Source: Hemerocallis citrina
Taxonomy: Eukaryota; Streptophyta; Magnoliopsida; Asparagales; Asphodelaceae
Length of the DNA stretch: 64,000 bases
Assembly (NCBI GenBank): GCA_017893485.1
Contig: JACEHZ010000369.1
Span: 310,001 to 374,000 of the forward strand
Direction of reading: 5' to 3'
Shown here: in pieces, positions 35,210-46,994 of the stretch
Numbering within the stretch: position 1 is the stretch's first letter
Layout: each line of letters begins with the position of its first letter
The notes under the pieces: generated by a model
The model's input: the letters and a program-made list of their open reading frames with translations, nothing else
What the model was told of the DNA's origin: nothing
Database searches by the model: none
Position numbers and translations under genes: made by a program

Positions 35210-36607
35210 TGTCACGCCCCGCTTTCCAAAAAGAATACGAAATACGGATACCCAACAAAAGCCAAGCAAATGATTTTCATCATCTATAAGCTGTTCAGGA
35301 ATCTTTACAACATCTCACAAATAATTAGAGTCAGAAGTAAGATAATCAACTACACATGCATAATTGAATCAATATACCAACAGAATTTACTTGAAACAAA
35401 ATATAATATTCTCAAATAAATCAGAATCTGGACAAGTCAAATATCCTGGATCACATGCCCAAATACAAAATAAATATCTAAGTACTCAAAATACATTGTT
35501 CCAAAACAACAACAATAATAATACTAATAAACAAGAAGTCCAGCACTAATATCTCATTTCACCTATACCATCGGGCAGCTGACCATCCTGATCTGCAATT
35601 CATAATTGCAGGAAAAGGAAAGATAAAACAAGTACTCGTCAATTGTAAGTTACGGGCCAATTATAATGTAGGATACAAGCATATGAAAAACAAACAAATA
35701 ACATGGAGTAATGCATCAACAGTGATAACTAGCATGAATCAGTAAAACGAAGTCAACTAGCATGGTATACTAACAGTACAAATGAATGTGTCAAGTATAG
35801 TGTCATACGGCAACTAATAGTGTCCAGTAACAGGAAGCTCAGTATATCAGTGTAACTGTATAATAGTGTCCAGTAATAGTAAGCTCAGTATATTAGTGTA
35901 ACAGTATAACAGTATCAGTCCAACAGTATCAGTCTTATGTTCTTACAGTCTTGTGTGTATTACTAGCTAGGTAGCACTTCATGCGCCCTAAAAACATAAC
36001 ACATGGTTGCTACAACAAACAGTTTCGCTTTTAGATTTCATAGTGGACCATAATAGGACAGTGTACTCAGGTATAAGTAACAGCAGCAGTAGCAATAAAA
36101 GTAACAGTAACAGTAAAAGTAACTGTAGCAGTAACAGTATGGAACACTAGTTCCCTTCCAAGTACACGTTTCCATATTTTCCACTACTAGATCTTCCCTT
36201 AATAAACCCCGGCTTGGTTACTTTTATTATGGTTATCAAACAGGCATGATTGTGTACGAAATAGTATCAAATTAATATGGTATAATCAGTATTAGGTTCA
36301 GGGAAACAAATAAACATGCATAGATGATATACAGTCACATAAACGAGCAAAACAGTGTATGTTCATATTCAGGACAGCAAGACAGTACAGTACAAAACCA
36401 GTGATTTTTGTTACTACAGAAATCCAAATCTGAATCCGTCAAAGAATCTAGAAAATAGAATTTCACATGAATCCATCGATTATAAATAAGTCATATAGTA
36501 TTTCACAAAATCATAACTCAAAACTGATTTGAATCTAGAAAATACGTTCAGCCAGAAATCAGTAAAACGAATTCTCAGTCAGAAAAACAGCATTAAACCA
36601 CCTCAAA
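35210..36607 (-). repeat. Gypsy2 3' LTR, part left of the CACTA element
   Basis: Plus strand starts TGTCACGCCCCGCTTTCC. Contains runs of an AACAGT/AGTAACAGT-type short repeat (about 35830-35935 and 36080-36140). It ends in CCTCAAA; AAA at 36605-36607 is the left target copy of the CACTA. Confidence 0.9.
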
Positions 36608-36960
36608 CACTACAAACGGAGAAGGCTTCACCGGAGGTTTCGTATGGCTTCACCGACGTTTATAAACGCCGGTGAACACCCTACCGGCGCGTTGAGAATC
36701 ACCGCACCAACCGCCGGTGGTGCGCGTGCCGGGCTTTCATGGGCAGCCTTCCCCGGCGCTTCCACAACCGCCGGTAGATGTTATTTAATGACCGGCGCTT
36801 TAAAAAGCGCCGGTGCATTTAGTTTTCTCTTATTTAAAAAACTGCATTTTTACCTACCCCGGCGGTTCGGAAACGCCGGGGTATATATATATAAATAATA
36901 TAAATTTTTTTAAAAATTTGAAATAATATAATTTTTAGACGGGTCCACCGGCGTGTTGTA
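36608..36960. repeat. CACTA subterminal repeats, left end
   Basis: Repeated CGCCGGTG, ACCGGCG and CCCCGGCG motifs in both orientations, including a perfect palindrome at 36791-36814 (ACCGGCGCTTT arms with a 2-base centre). Such clusters are where CACTA transposition proteins bind. Confidence 0.75.
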
Positions 36961-37078
36961 AAACGCCTGGATTTTTTTAAATTTTAAAAAATCAATTCAA
37001 AATCTGTATATATATATGCAGATGTTGCTAATAAACCCAAATTTATATCAAAATCAGTATATATTTTATACTGATTTG

Positions 37079-40000
37079 TTATTTTAATAAACCCAAATTT
37101 ATATTCAAAATTTTACACGCACACCCATGGAAATGAACAATAAAAAATTTAGTTGACAAAATTTGAAGGACTTGGGATGGAAACACAAATGGCTCATGAC
37201 TAATGTGTATACCTGTGTGAATCAAATTTGAGAAGTTTACAATTGTAAAACCTAATTTATCCTTGTTATTTGGATAATTCTTATCCAAACCAACCCATTC
37301 CCCGCGAAATAAGACTACCCGAAATTGACCGTAATAATCCAACTCGATGATATCCGTGAGCACCCCATAATAGTCAACATCTACATCTATAGGATTCGCG
37401 TCTGCCCTAGTAGCATAACTTCTAGTCTTTGACGTGACTACAATTTCACTGTTCTGGGACTTCAAATAGCGTTCACGATCTTTAGTATGAAATCTGAAGC
37501 CATTGTGTATATATCCCCTGAATCTTCTAACCATTTTATGGGGACCTTTCGCCAGAATCTTTATTTCAGATGATAGATCCTCATCATGCAATTTAGAGAC
37601 CTACATATGTGACGGTTAATCGTTTAAGTACAGTGACGAATATAGATATAAAATATTTGCTAATAAGTTGGAATTTCACTTACATGAGATTGAAACCAAG
37701 TATGAAATTTTTCATTCAATATCTTACTTTGATCACGTGGTCTCAATCTTCTCGGTCTAGCTGTTCTTTTAATCTCACGGATAAATTCACTATAAATTAT
37801 AAAATGATAGAAATGATAGTTAGTTAAAATTATGTCTCGATTTTAATGCAATATAAACGACTACAAAATTGACTTACGCTCGAAATGGCTCAACTGCTGC
37901 ATGGTGATCTAGTACATATCGGTGTGCTTGTTCCCATATTAAGTTATATAACTCAAATGCGTCAACTTTACCAATAGTAGTGCCAGCAGTCTGAAAGAGA
38001 TACTTAGCCCCGCCAAGGTTTGACATGTCTGTGTTTCTTCTTGGCCTATTCAGACTTGTCTCTACACCCATAAGATATCTTGAACAAAAATTAGAGCACT
38101 CTTCCGATAGATAGCCTTCAGCTATCGAGCCTTCTGGATATGCTCTATTTTTAACATATCCCTTAAGACGATAAAGGTACCTATATAGTTAAATATTTTG
38201 GTCATAAAAAATAAATAATTACATCACATAAAGTAGAGAAACTAGATAGATGTTCAATGAGGCATGAATATTACCTCTCAATGGGATACATCCACCGATA
38301 ATGTACGGGTCCCCCGAGTTTAGCTTCACCAGCCAGGTGGATTATCAAGTGAATCATTATAGTAAAAAATGATGGAGGAAATATCCTCTCCATTTGACAA
38401 AGTACCACTGCAGCACGTTGCTCCAATTGGTCAAGATCTTCAATACGTATAACTCTTGAACAAAGTCCTTTATAAATACTACAAAGATCCTTGATCACGG
38501 CAGTGACTTGCTCACACATCGAAAATCTTAGAGCCACGGGAAGGAGATCTTGCATCAATATGTGGTAGTCATGTGACTTTGGACCCTGAAGCTTCTTCTC
38601 CTTAGAGTTGACGCATCGTGCTATGTTAGATGAATAGCCATCAGGGACTTTAATCTCCTGTAACACCTTGCAAAATAATCCCAACTCTTTTTTGGACTTT
38701 GAATAAATTGCTGGAGGGAGACGGACTCTGCCACTGGGTAAATACTCTGGGTGCAACTCATGTCGTATGTCCATCGCAACTAAATCAAAGCGACACTTAA
38801 GATTATCTTTGGTCTTCCGATCATCCCCCATGACAGTTCCTATACAATTTTTGCCGATATTTTTTCCAATGTGCATCACATCTAAATTATGACGTAATGA
38901 GTTGAATTCCCAATACGGCAACTCAAAAAAATGCTCTTCTTCTTCCATGACCCTAAATCAACCATGTTTTCACATTCATCTGCATCACATAAGTCGGTTT
39001 CCTCATCCCTTGCCTTTCTCTTGCCTTTCTTGATGACTTCTGGTTCTTTGCCGTAATTGAAGTTATGACCTTGTAATCGCCTAGACACATCTGACCCTGT
39101 CAAAATTTCAGGCGCATGCCCCCACTCCCTCAACCCATCAAATGTTGAAGTTTCTGACCTGAATATGTGTGTGTCATGTAACCATCTTCGATGACCCATG
39201 TAACAAAATTTTCTACCATTATACAACCATTTTGAAATAGTTTGATCAGCACAACAAGGACATGCATAACGCCCTTTGGTACTATAACCGGATAAATTTG
39301 CATATGCAGGAAAATCATTGATTGTCCAAGTCAACGCAACCCTGAGACGAAAAGTTTCATTAGCTGTTGCATCATAGGTTGGAACACCCTCCCATAATTT
39401 TTGAAGTTCATCTATTAATGGTTGAAGGTACACGTCTATATCATTTCCTGGACTTTTTGGTCCAGGAATTATCATTGACAACATAAACGATGAAGGTTTC
39501 ATACATTTCCAAGGGGGCAAATTGTACGGAATTAACACAACGGGCCATATGCTATATGTATTGCTCATTTGCCTGAATGGGTTAAAACTATCACTGGCTA
39601 ATCCAAGTCTCACACTTCGAGGATCTTCAGCAAAATCAGGATATCTTTCATCAAATTTTTTCCAAGATTGAGAATCAGCCGGGTGTCTGAGAATCCCGTC
39701 ATCCTTGCGACATTCTGCATGTCATCTCATATCCGAAGAAGTTTTAGATGACATAAACATTCTTTGCACCCTAGGAAAAAGAGGAAAATATCGCAAAATT
39801 TTTGCAGACCTCTTTTTCCTACTTGTTTTAACTGAGTCATCAGCTTCTTGGCCTTCATTTGGTTTTCTTTTCCATTTTGACGTTCCGCATATTTCACAAT
39901 TCTGTAGTCTTACCTTATCCCCCCTGAACAGCATACAATCAAATGGACAAGCTAAAATCTTCTCATACCCTAAATCAAAAGACTTCAGAAATTTTTTGGT

Positions 40001-40665
40001 AGCATGGATGATTCTGGAATACAAATTTCGGGAAATGCTTCATTCAACAACTGAAGTAGCATGTTGAAGGACTTAGCAGACCACCCGTTTAAAGTTTTAA
40101 TCTGAAATAATCTAACAATGAATGCAAATTTCGTAAATTTTGAGCAATCACGGTACAAAGGTGTACTAGCATCTTCCATTAACTTAGTAAAGGCTTCATA
40201 TTCTTTATTTACTTCAGAATCTTGTCTTTCCTCTTCCAATCCTCCACTAATGTCTACAGTTACTGTTGGCTCGTTATGGACTTGTATTGTTGAACTATTG
40301 GAGTGTGTTGGATTGTTACGAATTCCAAATGCATCCCGCAATAAATCTTGCATCTCATCGGCCACATTTAAGTCGTCATTTGATATGGGCTCGTCTTCAT
40401 CTTCTAACACACCCGGTTCAACCGGAATTGCCTGGGCATGCTCTCCATGGCAAAACCATTGTGTGTACCCTTGGAGAAAACCATTGATCACCAAATGTGT
40501 TTCAACTTCGACGCATGTCTTCAGATGACAGTTAGTACACCGCCGGCATGGACAAAGAATCAAATTTGGATCACGAGAATTTTTCTTGGCAAAAATAATG
40601 AAATCTTTAACGTCGTCCCGATACTCCTTTGATAACCGTGATTTGCTCATCCAGCTTTTATCCAT
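37079..40665 (-). pseudogene. CACTA transposase (Tnp2-type), broken
   Basis: Domains in order from an ATG at 40665: Transpos_assoc (MDKSWM..CPCRRCTN, residues 1-75 approximately, with ETHLVINGFLQGYTQWFCHGE), an acidic linker, then Tnp2 with YEKILACPFDCMLFRGD, CEICGTSKWK, RFPLFPRVQRMF-like text, then VRLGLASDSFNPF, SMIIPGPKSPGNDIDVYLQP, FPAYANLSGYSTKGRYACPCC and ELPYWEFNSLRHNLDVMHIGKN, then a DUF4218-type part with HDYHILMQDLLPVALR and HLAGEAKLGGPVHYRWMYPIER, and finally DUF4216 (37079-37591; YYGVLTDIIELDYYG and FRGEWV). Tnp2-type enzymes cut at the CACTA ends. There is a frameshift near 40000, a TGA at about 39722 in place of a Trp codon, and a frameshift in an A/T run near 38930. Introns probably separate the last pieces. 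Confidence 0.85.
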
Positions 40666-42100
40666 TTCAACAATATCACTAAATCTGAAATTAAAATTTC
40701 ATATATTTAAATATTGATAACATCTACCTTACTATGTTGATTGGTCATGAATAGTGTGAAATAATTATTATTACACCTATTAATGGTGGAGTGTCATTTG
40801 CAATGTTAATATGAATTGTTCAATTATGTTATTGTATAAGAAGAATTAATTCATATGAATTAAATGAGTAAAGAGTTGACGGAAAGGAAAAAAAAAGATT
40901 AACTAATTTTCATGAACAATTGACACTAATTTAGCTATATATTAGTGGGCATGACTAAATTTAAAAAAATCACACTAAGTTTTTGACCAATTTAAAATAA
41001 TTACACTAATTTTTTTTTTCTTTTTCGGAAAGATACAAAATTTCAAAAAACTCCACTGGGTTAGTTAGGGTTAGGGTTAGGGTTAGGGATATATATTTTA
41101 AAACTATATATCACCACATATACACAATTCTACAGAGGAGATGAAAAATCAGAACTTTGTAATTTTACTTTTAACCAACCAAAAAAATTCTAATAACACA
41201 TGATTATTTGTGGTTATTCAAAGGTTCTTCTAAGAGGACCTGCTGGTTTTCTTTCCTGATACAACTACATAACTGCGGTTTCATGTTAGATTTGATCCTG
41301 CCACCTCATTAGCAAAGAGGTGCACTCTCTGTATCTGTGTGTTTCTTAATTTTTGCCTAGTTTCTGCTCTCGGCATCACTTTGTTTGCTGCTAAAAGCTA
41401 GACATATAGTAATAAAGCATTATATATATTTGCTGACTGAGTTAGAATTTATTTTGAAATCAAGTTAAACAAAGTTAAGATGAAGTAATGTGAAAGTGAA
41501 CATATGTTTTTGAAGGATGGAATATTATTGCATTAACTATTCATTTAGTCTAACCTAATATGATGGTCGTTCATTCAAAAACTTCTCTAAATGCTGCAAA
41601 TTTTCTGAAAGGCTCTTCATTTTATTTTGAGAGTTTATGTTTCCAGTAGAAAATCCAACATTCCTACTGAAAAGCCTGATACTACCAATAGCTAAAAACA
41701 TTCTTTCAAAAAATAAAAAAAACATTTTAAGAATTCGAGATTTAATACAAATGTGGATAATTTCGATTGGGTTATATAAATGAGATTTTAGACCTGTGAA
41801 TACAAAGAAAAATTATGAGATTAAATATGAAATTCGAGAAATTGTGAAATGAAATTACCTTGTCTCGTTATTGTGAAAAGTAATACATGAATTGAAATAA
41901 AAAAAATCATGATGACTTATGAAATTATTGATTTTCTTACATATGATAGAATTGAAATAAAAAAAATCATGACTTATGATAGATAGTGGGGTTAGCATTG
42001 TTTGATTGAATACATTCTTTCAAGAATGTGGATGGTTTTACTGGTTTCCAGAGAAGCATAAATTGTCTACATAAATTTTGGTTACATTTTTAATTTGTAG
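40666..42100. other. CACTA interior without a recognisable gene
   Basis: AT-rich DNA upstream of the transposase start. At 41063-41091 lie four TTAGGG units in a row. A stretch at 41220-41400 is less AT-rich and may belong to the same captured host sequence as the glyoxalase exons that follow, but nothing in it can be identified. Confidence 0.4.
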
Positions 42101-42455
42101 TGATAAGTTATGAAGCACAAGCCCCTGCTTTCAATGATGTATACGGCACGAAAGTTTTATCACCAAAGGTAAGTATTATCCTTAGATTTCTTAGACAGTG
42201 GAGAATACATAATTGTATTGTCAACATGTGTGCAGATTATGGGATTGTTAGCATCCACCATATTGGGATCTTACTTATGACCTCGAAAAGTCACTTGATT
42301 TCTATCAGAACCTTTTGGGTATGTCTCCGTCACTTTCTGATGATTTACATAAACTTTGTGTTTTTTTTCTTCTTGTTTTTAACAAATTGATTAAATTATG
42401 TACTACTCCAGGTCTTAAAATAAATGAAGCAAGGCCAAATGTAAGCTACCATATG
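42101..42455 (+). pseudogene. Captured fragment of a plant glyoxalase-family gene
   Basis: Three exon-like blocks with GT-AG introns between them: 42101-42168, 42236-42318 and 42412-about 42455, separated by introns of 67 and 93 bases (donors AAAG|GTAAGT and TTGG|GTATGT; acceptors TGTGCAG and CTCCAG). Exon 2 gives DYGIVSIHHIGIL, then after a one-base loss LEKSLDFYQNLL, and the spliced Gly codon leads into GLKINEARPN and, after another one-base loss, DKLPY. This is the start of the chloroplast-type glyoxalase I-like fold, with the metal-ligand His in HHIG. The similarity ends abruptly at about 42455, so only the N-terminal half-module was taken. Exon 1 is weaker and its reading phase does not fit cleanly. 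It runs opposite to the transposase. Confidence 0.72.
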
Positions 42456-42824
42456 TTTATAATGAAACTGAAGTTGTACAATACTTACCTTTGAAAAATT
42501 ATAGTATGAACAAATATAAATAAAAAGTGGAACGCAGATAATACCCAGATAGATTGAATAACTTAAGGAATACACTAAATTAAACTCAATTTCTTTTCAT
42601 AGTTTGACAGGTCCAATAATACCCATTAATTTTGGTCACAAAACATGGATATTCTATATGTAGATAATATCAACATTTGCTTATGAAATACACAAATTCA
42701 CTCCCTTTACATCAACATCCCTAATGTCAAGCAGTTTTCTTAGCAGGCTTTAGGCTTTAGATCTGAATTAGGTGAATAACAACTGATGAGTCTTTAGGCT
42801 TTAGGCTTAGATCTAAATTAGGTG

Positions 42825-42860
42825 CATCCTTCTAATTTTTAAAATAAAATTAGAAGGATG
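42825..42860. repeat. Perfect hairpin in the CACTA
   Basis: Arms CATCCTTCTAATTTT and AAAATTAGAAGGATG (15 bases each) around a 6-base loop. A second copy of one arm (CATCCTTCTAAT) lies at about 42896. Function unknown; possibly a nested small inverted-repeat element. Confidence 0.7.
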
Positions 42861-43677
42861 GACGTTAGCCAAAGTCAAAAGTCAGAAATTAGGTGCATCC
42901 TTCTAATGCTAATTGTTCATTTATTTGCATCCTTCAAATACAACAAACCCTAATTAGTCCACATTATCAAATCCCAACCCATTCTCAAATCGCAAAATAC
43001 CCCTAAATCACAGATTATTCAGCACAAAATCCCAAATAATTTCATTACAAAATAAAAAATTTATTAAAAGTCGAAAATAATCATACTGGAGATAAGAGAG
43101 GGTTTGAGAGCTAGAGAGAGGGGGAGAACGATGGCGTACGGCGGAGGAACGCGGTAGAGGAGCACGGTGGAGGAGACGATCGATAAAGTTTGAGAGAGGA
43201 GCGATAGGGTTTGAGAGAGGAGCGATAGGGTTTGAGCGATAGGGGATTTGGGTAGCGGCGCTGAGCAATAGGAGATTTGGAGAGGGTGACGCACGAGGCG
43301 ATTTGGAGAGGAGATTTGGAGACGAGGTTGGATTTGGAGAGGAGACGACGGGTTTGGAGAGGAGACGAGGGATTTGGAGATTCGGAGGAGTCGTGCGCGA
43401 GGGTTTTGGAAAGAAGCAAAAATTTCGCGCGTCTAGGGTTTTGGACGAAATGGAGAAGGAGGGGATTAAAGAATAAAACTGTGGTTATTGGGACATTAAA
43501 ACGTAATTAGCTAACTTCCCTGGTGCATCTTATACAACGCCGGGGAATATACGCTAACCCCGGCATTTCGTATAAAGCGCCGGTGAATAAAAGTCTTTTT
43601 TTTTTAATTAATTCGTCCCCGGCGTTTAATTAAAGCGCCGGGGTAAAACACCACTGTATCCTAATTAATTTGTAGTG
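42861..43677. other. CACTA right end: transposase-side leader and subterminal repeats
   Basis: 43080-43480 is a GA-rich stretch with repeats of GATTTGGAGAGGAGA and GAGCGATAGGGTTTGA, probably promoter and untranslated leader for the minus-strand transposase. From 43510 the GGCGC palindromes return, for example CCCCGGCG (43617-43624) with CGCCGGGG (43636-43643), mirroring the left end. Open frames here are low-complexity. Confidence 0.6.
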
Positions 43678-45660
43678 AAATAAATTCAGGAAAAATCTAT
43701 TGTAATCCACAATATGTCTAGTATCAGAATATAAAGTTTTATAATATTTTAGTAAAATTAGTTCAGTCAACAAAAATCAGAAAATCTCAAGAAATGATAG
43801 TTTGGCAAATCTGGAATTCCCAATACTGTTGTACGAAAACTAAAATATCTCGCAAACTGTGAAACAAAATCCAAATCCGCCAAAGGGAGATGAAAATAGA
43901 CAAAATAATATAACTTTCATATTTTATAAATATTTTTCATACAGTAAAAGAAAATAGGGTGAAAATATGATTCTTTACAGAATAGCGAGTAAAATACAGC
44001 AAGTATAGCTTTCATAAACAAGCATGAAATGGCATATAAATCTCATCAATAAAATCCACCAAAATTCTGGGTAATCCCTAAATAGATATAGAATTACTGT
44101 GCAAAGTTTCAGATCAAAATATTATAATTAGAACTAGTATCAAAATAGTTTAATCATCAAAATCATTAAGAAACGAAATCTGGAAATAGAATACACCCAT
44201 GTAGTAAAACAACCATAACTCACTCATACGAAAACGAAATCGATCAAGGTCAGAGGGATTGGAAAGAAGACAGATTTCTCTAAAATTCATGACTAATACA
44301 AAAATTAAGAATTCTGATCTTAATATGGTCTAAAATACAATTCAAAACTGATCATCGACAATTTACAGATTTCTCTCTAACAGCAAAACCAACATAAATC
44401 ATACGAAACTTGTTCCAATCACAGTCAAACATGGTATAGAGTCTACTAAGTGTCCAAACATCATGAAATAGATTATATAACATATTCACAACCATCATAT
44501 CACATGGATCTCATCAAACACATAATTTTACCTAATTATCTCACATATATGAATAGATCAAGAACGGTCAAACCTACTTGTTTTCACATCGATTTTGTGT
44601 TGTGATGCAACTATGGTCAAATAGCTCAATAGAAATGAAATCCATCAAAAATAACACACACACGAGTTGTCTCTAGAACCCAACTACACTATAAGCGGTA
44701 TTTTTAACTTGTATCATACAAAGAAATTGGAGTACAAGTTACTTGCCTTAACCAAAGACGTAACGAAGAACACCAAGAATAACTGGAATGGATCTCGGCA
44801 ATGAACAAACCCACGAACAAGAATCACGAACCAAACAATCACGAGCCAAACACCAACGACCCACATGTGCGAACTACGTGCATGATCAAACCAAGAGAGA
44901 GAGGGAGATTGGTCGGGAGGGCAGCAGTGGCGTTGGCCTTGCTACTGGCGCTGCTGCTGTCTCCTGTCGCTGCTAGCATCGCCGGAGAACGGCAAGGGGA
45001 ACTAGAGAGGGATGGAGATGGATGGAGTTCTCAGTGGTGGAGATGGTTGGGCTAGGGGTTGCGGCAATGGGGAGTTGGGTGCGGTGGATGGGTGCAGGCC
45101 GATCGAGATGTAGGGTCGGGGAGAGGGGTGTTGGTCGGTGGGTGGTGCAACAGGGAAGAGGAGGGAGGCCGAGGTGTAGGTAGTAGGGTATTAGGGTATT
45201 AGGGTTAGGGTTTTGGTAGAGAGGGATTATATAGGGTTTGTAGTAGGACATGGGTAATTGGGTATTTGGGTCCAATAGGAGTAGAAATAGGATTAGTCTA
45301 ATATGAGTTAATTAGGATAAAATTTGTATAGGATTCAAAATAGGATTGTGGGTTAATTTGGCTTTGGTAATCAATTAGGGATCAACAATAGGATTGGAAA
45401 TAGGATGAGCAACCAAATCACCATGAGCACCCAAAGATACAAATAAAGAGAGCAAGACACAATGAAGAGCGAAAATAACAACAATGATCAAGAACAAATC
45501 AAGGAACCAAAAATAAATCACAAAAGATCAGGAATGGGAAAAAAAAGAATATATATTGAAAACAACTCCAATATACGGTCCAAGAAAAATACAAGAGTGT
45601 ACAATTACTTAAGAAGAAGAAAATATACCAAAAATACGAAAAACAGAAACAGGGGTTACA
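43678..45660 (-). repeat. Gypsy2 3' LTR, part right of the CACTA element
   Basis: Resumes with AAATAAATTCAGG, colinear with about 51965-53956 of the other LTR, and ends GGGGTTACA at 45660. A minus-strand TATATAAT box at about 45227-45235 is the promoter position. The short plus-strand frame at 44788-45055 appears in both LTRs with frameshifts and has no domain. Confidence 0.9.
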
Positions 45661-45700
45661 ATCCTACCCACCTAACAAAAAAAATTTCGTCCTCAAATTC
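45661..45700 (-). promoter_or_regulatory. Gypsy2 3' end with polypurine tract
   Basis: Minus strand GAATTTGAGGACGAAATT, a T run, then GTTAGGTGGGTAGGAT before the LTR; the same motif as in gypsy1 and gypsy3. Confidence 0.65.
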
Positions 45701-45753
45701 AAAAGGAAGATACATAGGGTAACCCCAAAACAACCAAAACGAAAAAAACAAAA

Positions 45754-46922
45754 CTACTCAAACAAATGAGAAAACTTCTGCTGAATCTCCTTCTCTAGCT
45801 CCCAAGTCGACTCACTAAGCGAGTGGGGATTCCAAGCAATACGAACCAACTTGATGACCTTATTCTTAAGCACTTTCTCCCGCCGATCCACAATAGCAAC
45901 AGGCGGAATCTCACAGGTCAAATCCGGCCACATGTTCAACTCAGAGTAGTCAATCACGTGACTTTCATCTCGGATATATCTCCTGAGTTGTGAGACATGA
46001 AAATCATTGTGTACTCCTGATAATGTTGGCGGCAAAGTAAGACGATAGACCACCTTGCCTACTCACTCCAAAATCTCAAACGGTCAAATAAACTTAGGGC
46101 TAAGCTTGCCCCCACCACCGAACCGAATGACACCGTGCCACGGCGATACCTTTAGGAAAACATGTTCACCAACAGCAAACTCCAAAGCCCTCCGATGGAC
46201 ATCAGCCCACCGCCTCTGCCTATCCTGAGCTGCCTGCAAATGCTTCCTGATCTGAACCACTGCATCAACTGTCCTGGTGATCAACTCAGGACCCAACAAC
46301 TTTCTCTCACCAATGTCATCCCAGCACACTAGCGATCTGCACTTCCTTCCTAGAGTGCCTCGAACAGAACAACTTTAATACTAGCTTGAAAGCTATTATT
46401 GTACGTGAACTCTACGAGATGCAAATGGTCCTCCCATGATCCACCAAACTGAAGCATACAGAACCTCAACATGTCCTCAAGAATATGAATAGTCTGCTCT
46501 GACTGTCCATCAGTCTAGGGATGAAAAGTTGTACTGTACTTCAACTTACTCCCCAAACTATCCTGAAGACTCTCCCAAAACTGAGATTTGAATCTCATAT
46601 CCCTGTCAGATACAATACTGACTGGAACCCCATGAAGCCTGAAAATCTCTTGCATGTACTTCTTTGCTAGGCTCTCGGTAGACTGACCGACACGAAAAGG
46701 AATGAAGTGAGCACCCTTTGTCAAACGGTCGATAATCACCCAAATAGTATTATGACCCTTAGGACTCCTTAGCAAAGCCGTCACAAAATCCATGGTGATA
46801 TGCTCCCACTTCCACTCCGAAATAGGAAGCGGTTGAAGAAGTCCAGCGGTTCTCTGATGCTCTGCCTTAACCTGCTGGCAGATCAAATACTGAGCCACAA
46901 ACCGAGCAATAGCCCCCTTCAT
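45754..46922 (-). pseudogene. Gypsy2 integrase with chromodomain-like tail
   Basis: Reads, in broken frames: FVAQYLICQQVKAEHQR (HHCC finger end), ITMDFVTALL (Asp), VSIVSDRDMRF (Asp), a stop before the TDGQSEQ-type Glu segment, VCWDDIGERKLLGPEL, GGGKLSPKFI (GPY/F), SGVHNDFHVSQLRRY and the tail RREKVLKNKVIKLVRIAWNPHSLSESTWELEKE, which is complete here, unlike gypsy1, and stops at 45754 after FSHLFE. At least three frame breaks between 46084 and 46515. Confidence 0.85.
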
Positions 46923-46994
46923 ACCATGCCACTAGAAATGAAGCTTCAAATCCCAATACATCTTAGTACCGCCAGGATGGATGGAATACAAAGA

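Larger units (their letters stand above)
36608..43677 (-). mobile_element. Complete CACTA (En/Spm-type) DNA transposon, 7070 bp
   Basis: Termini CACTACAAA (36608) and TTTGTAGTG (ending 43677) with 3-bp target copies AAA on both sides. The empty site CCTCAAATAAATTC is preserved in the other gypsy2 LTR at about 51962. Subterminal regions carry many GGCGC/GCGCCGG palindromes. The transposase lies on the minus strand and is broken by frameshifts; a glyoxalase gene piece lies on the plus strand upstream of it. Both ends are intact, so it may have moved using enzyme from another copy. Confidence 0.92.

Noticed and set aside
35108..35549. Asn/Ile-rich frames across the gypsy3-gypsy2 junction
   Set aside because: They span an insertion boundary in AT-rich LTR DNA and cannot be a single gene.
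43008..43510. Ser/Pro-rich frames at the CACTA right end
   Set aside because: GA-rich tandem-like sequence with equally long frames on both strands; probably the transposase leader.
44788..45055. Short frames shared by both gypsy2 LTRs (counterpart 53090-53284)
   Set aside because: Shared only because LTRs are copies; frames are broken in one and no domain is recognisable.
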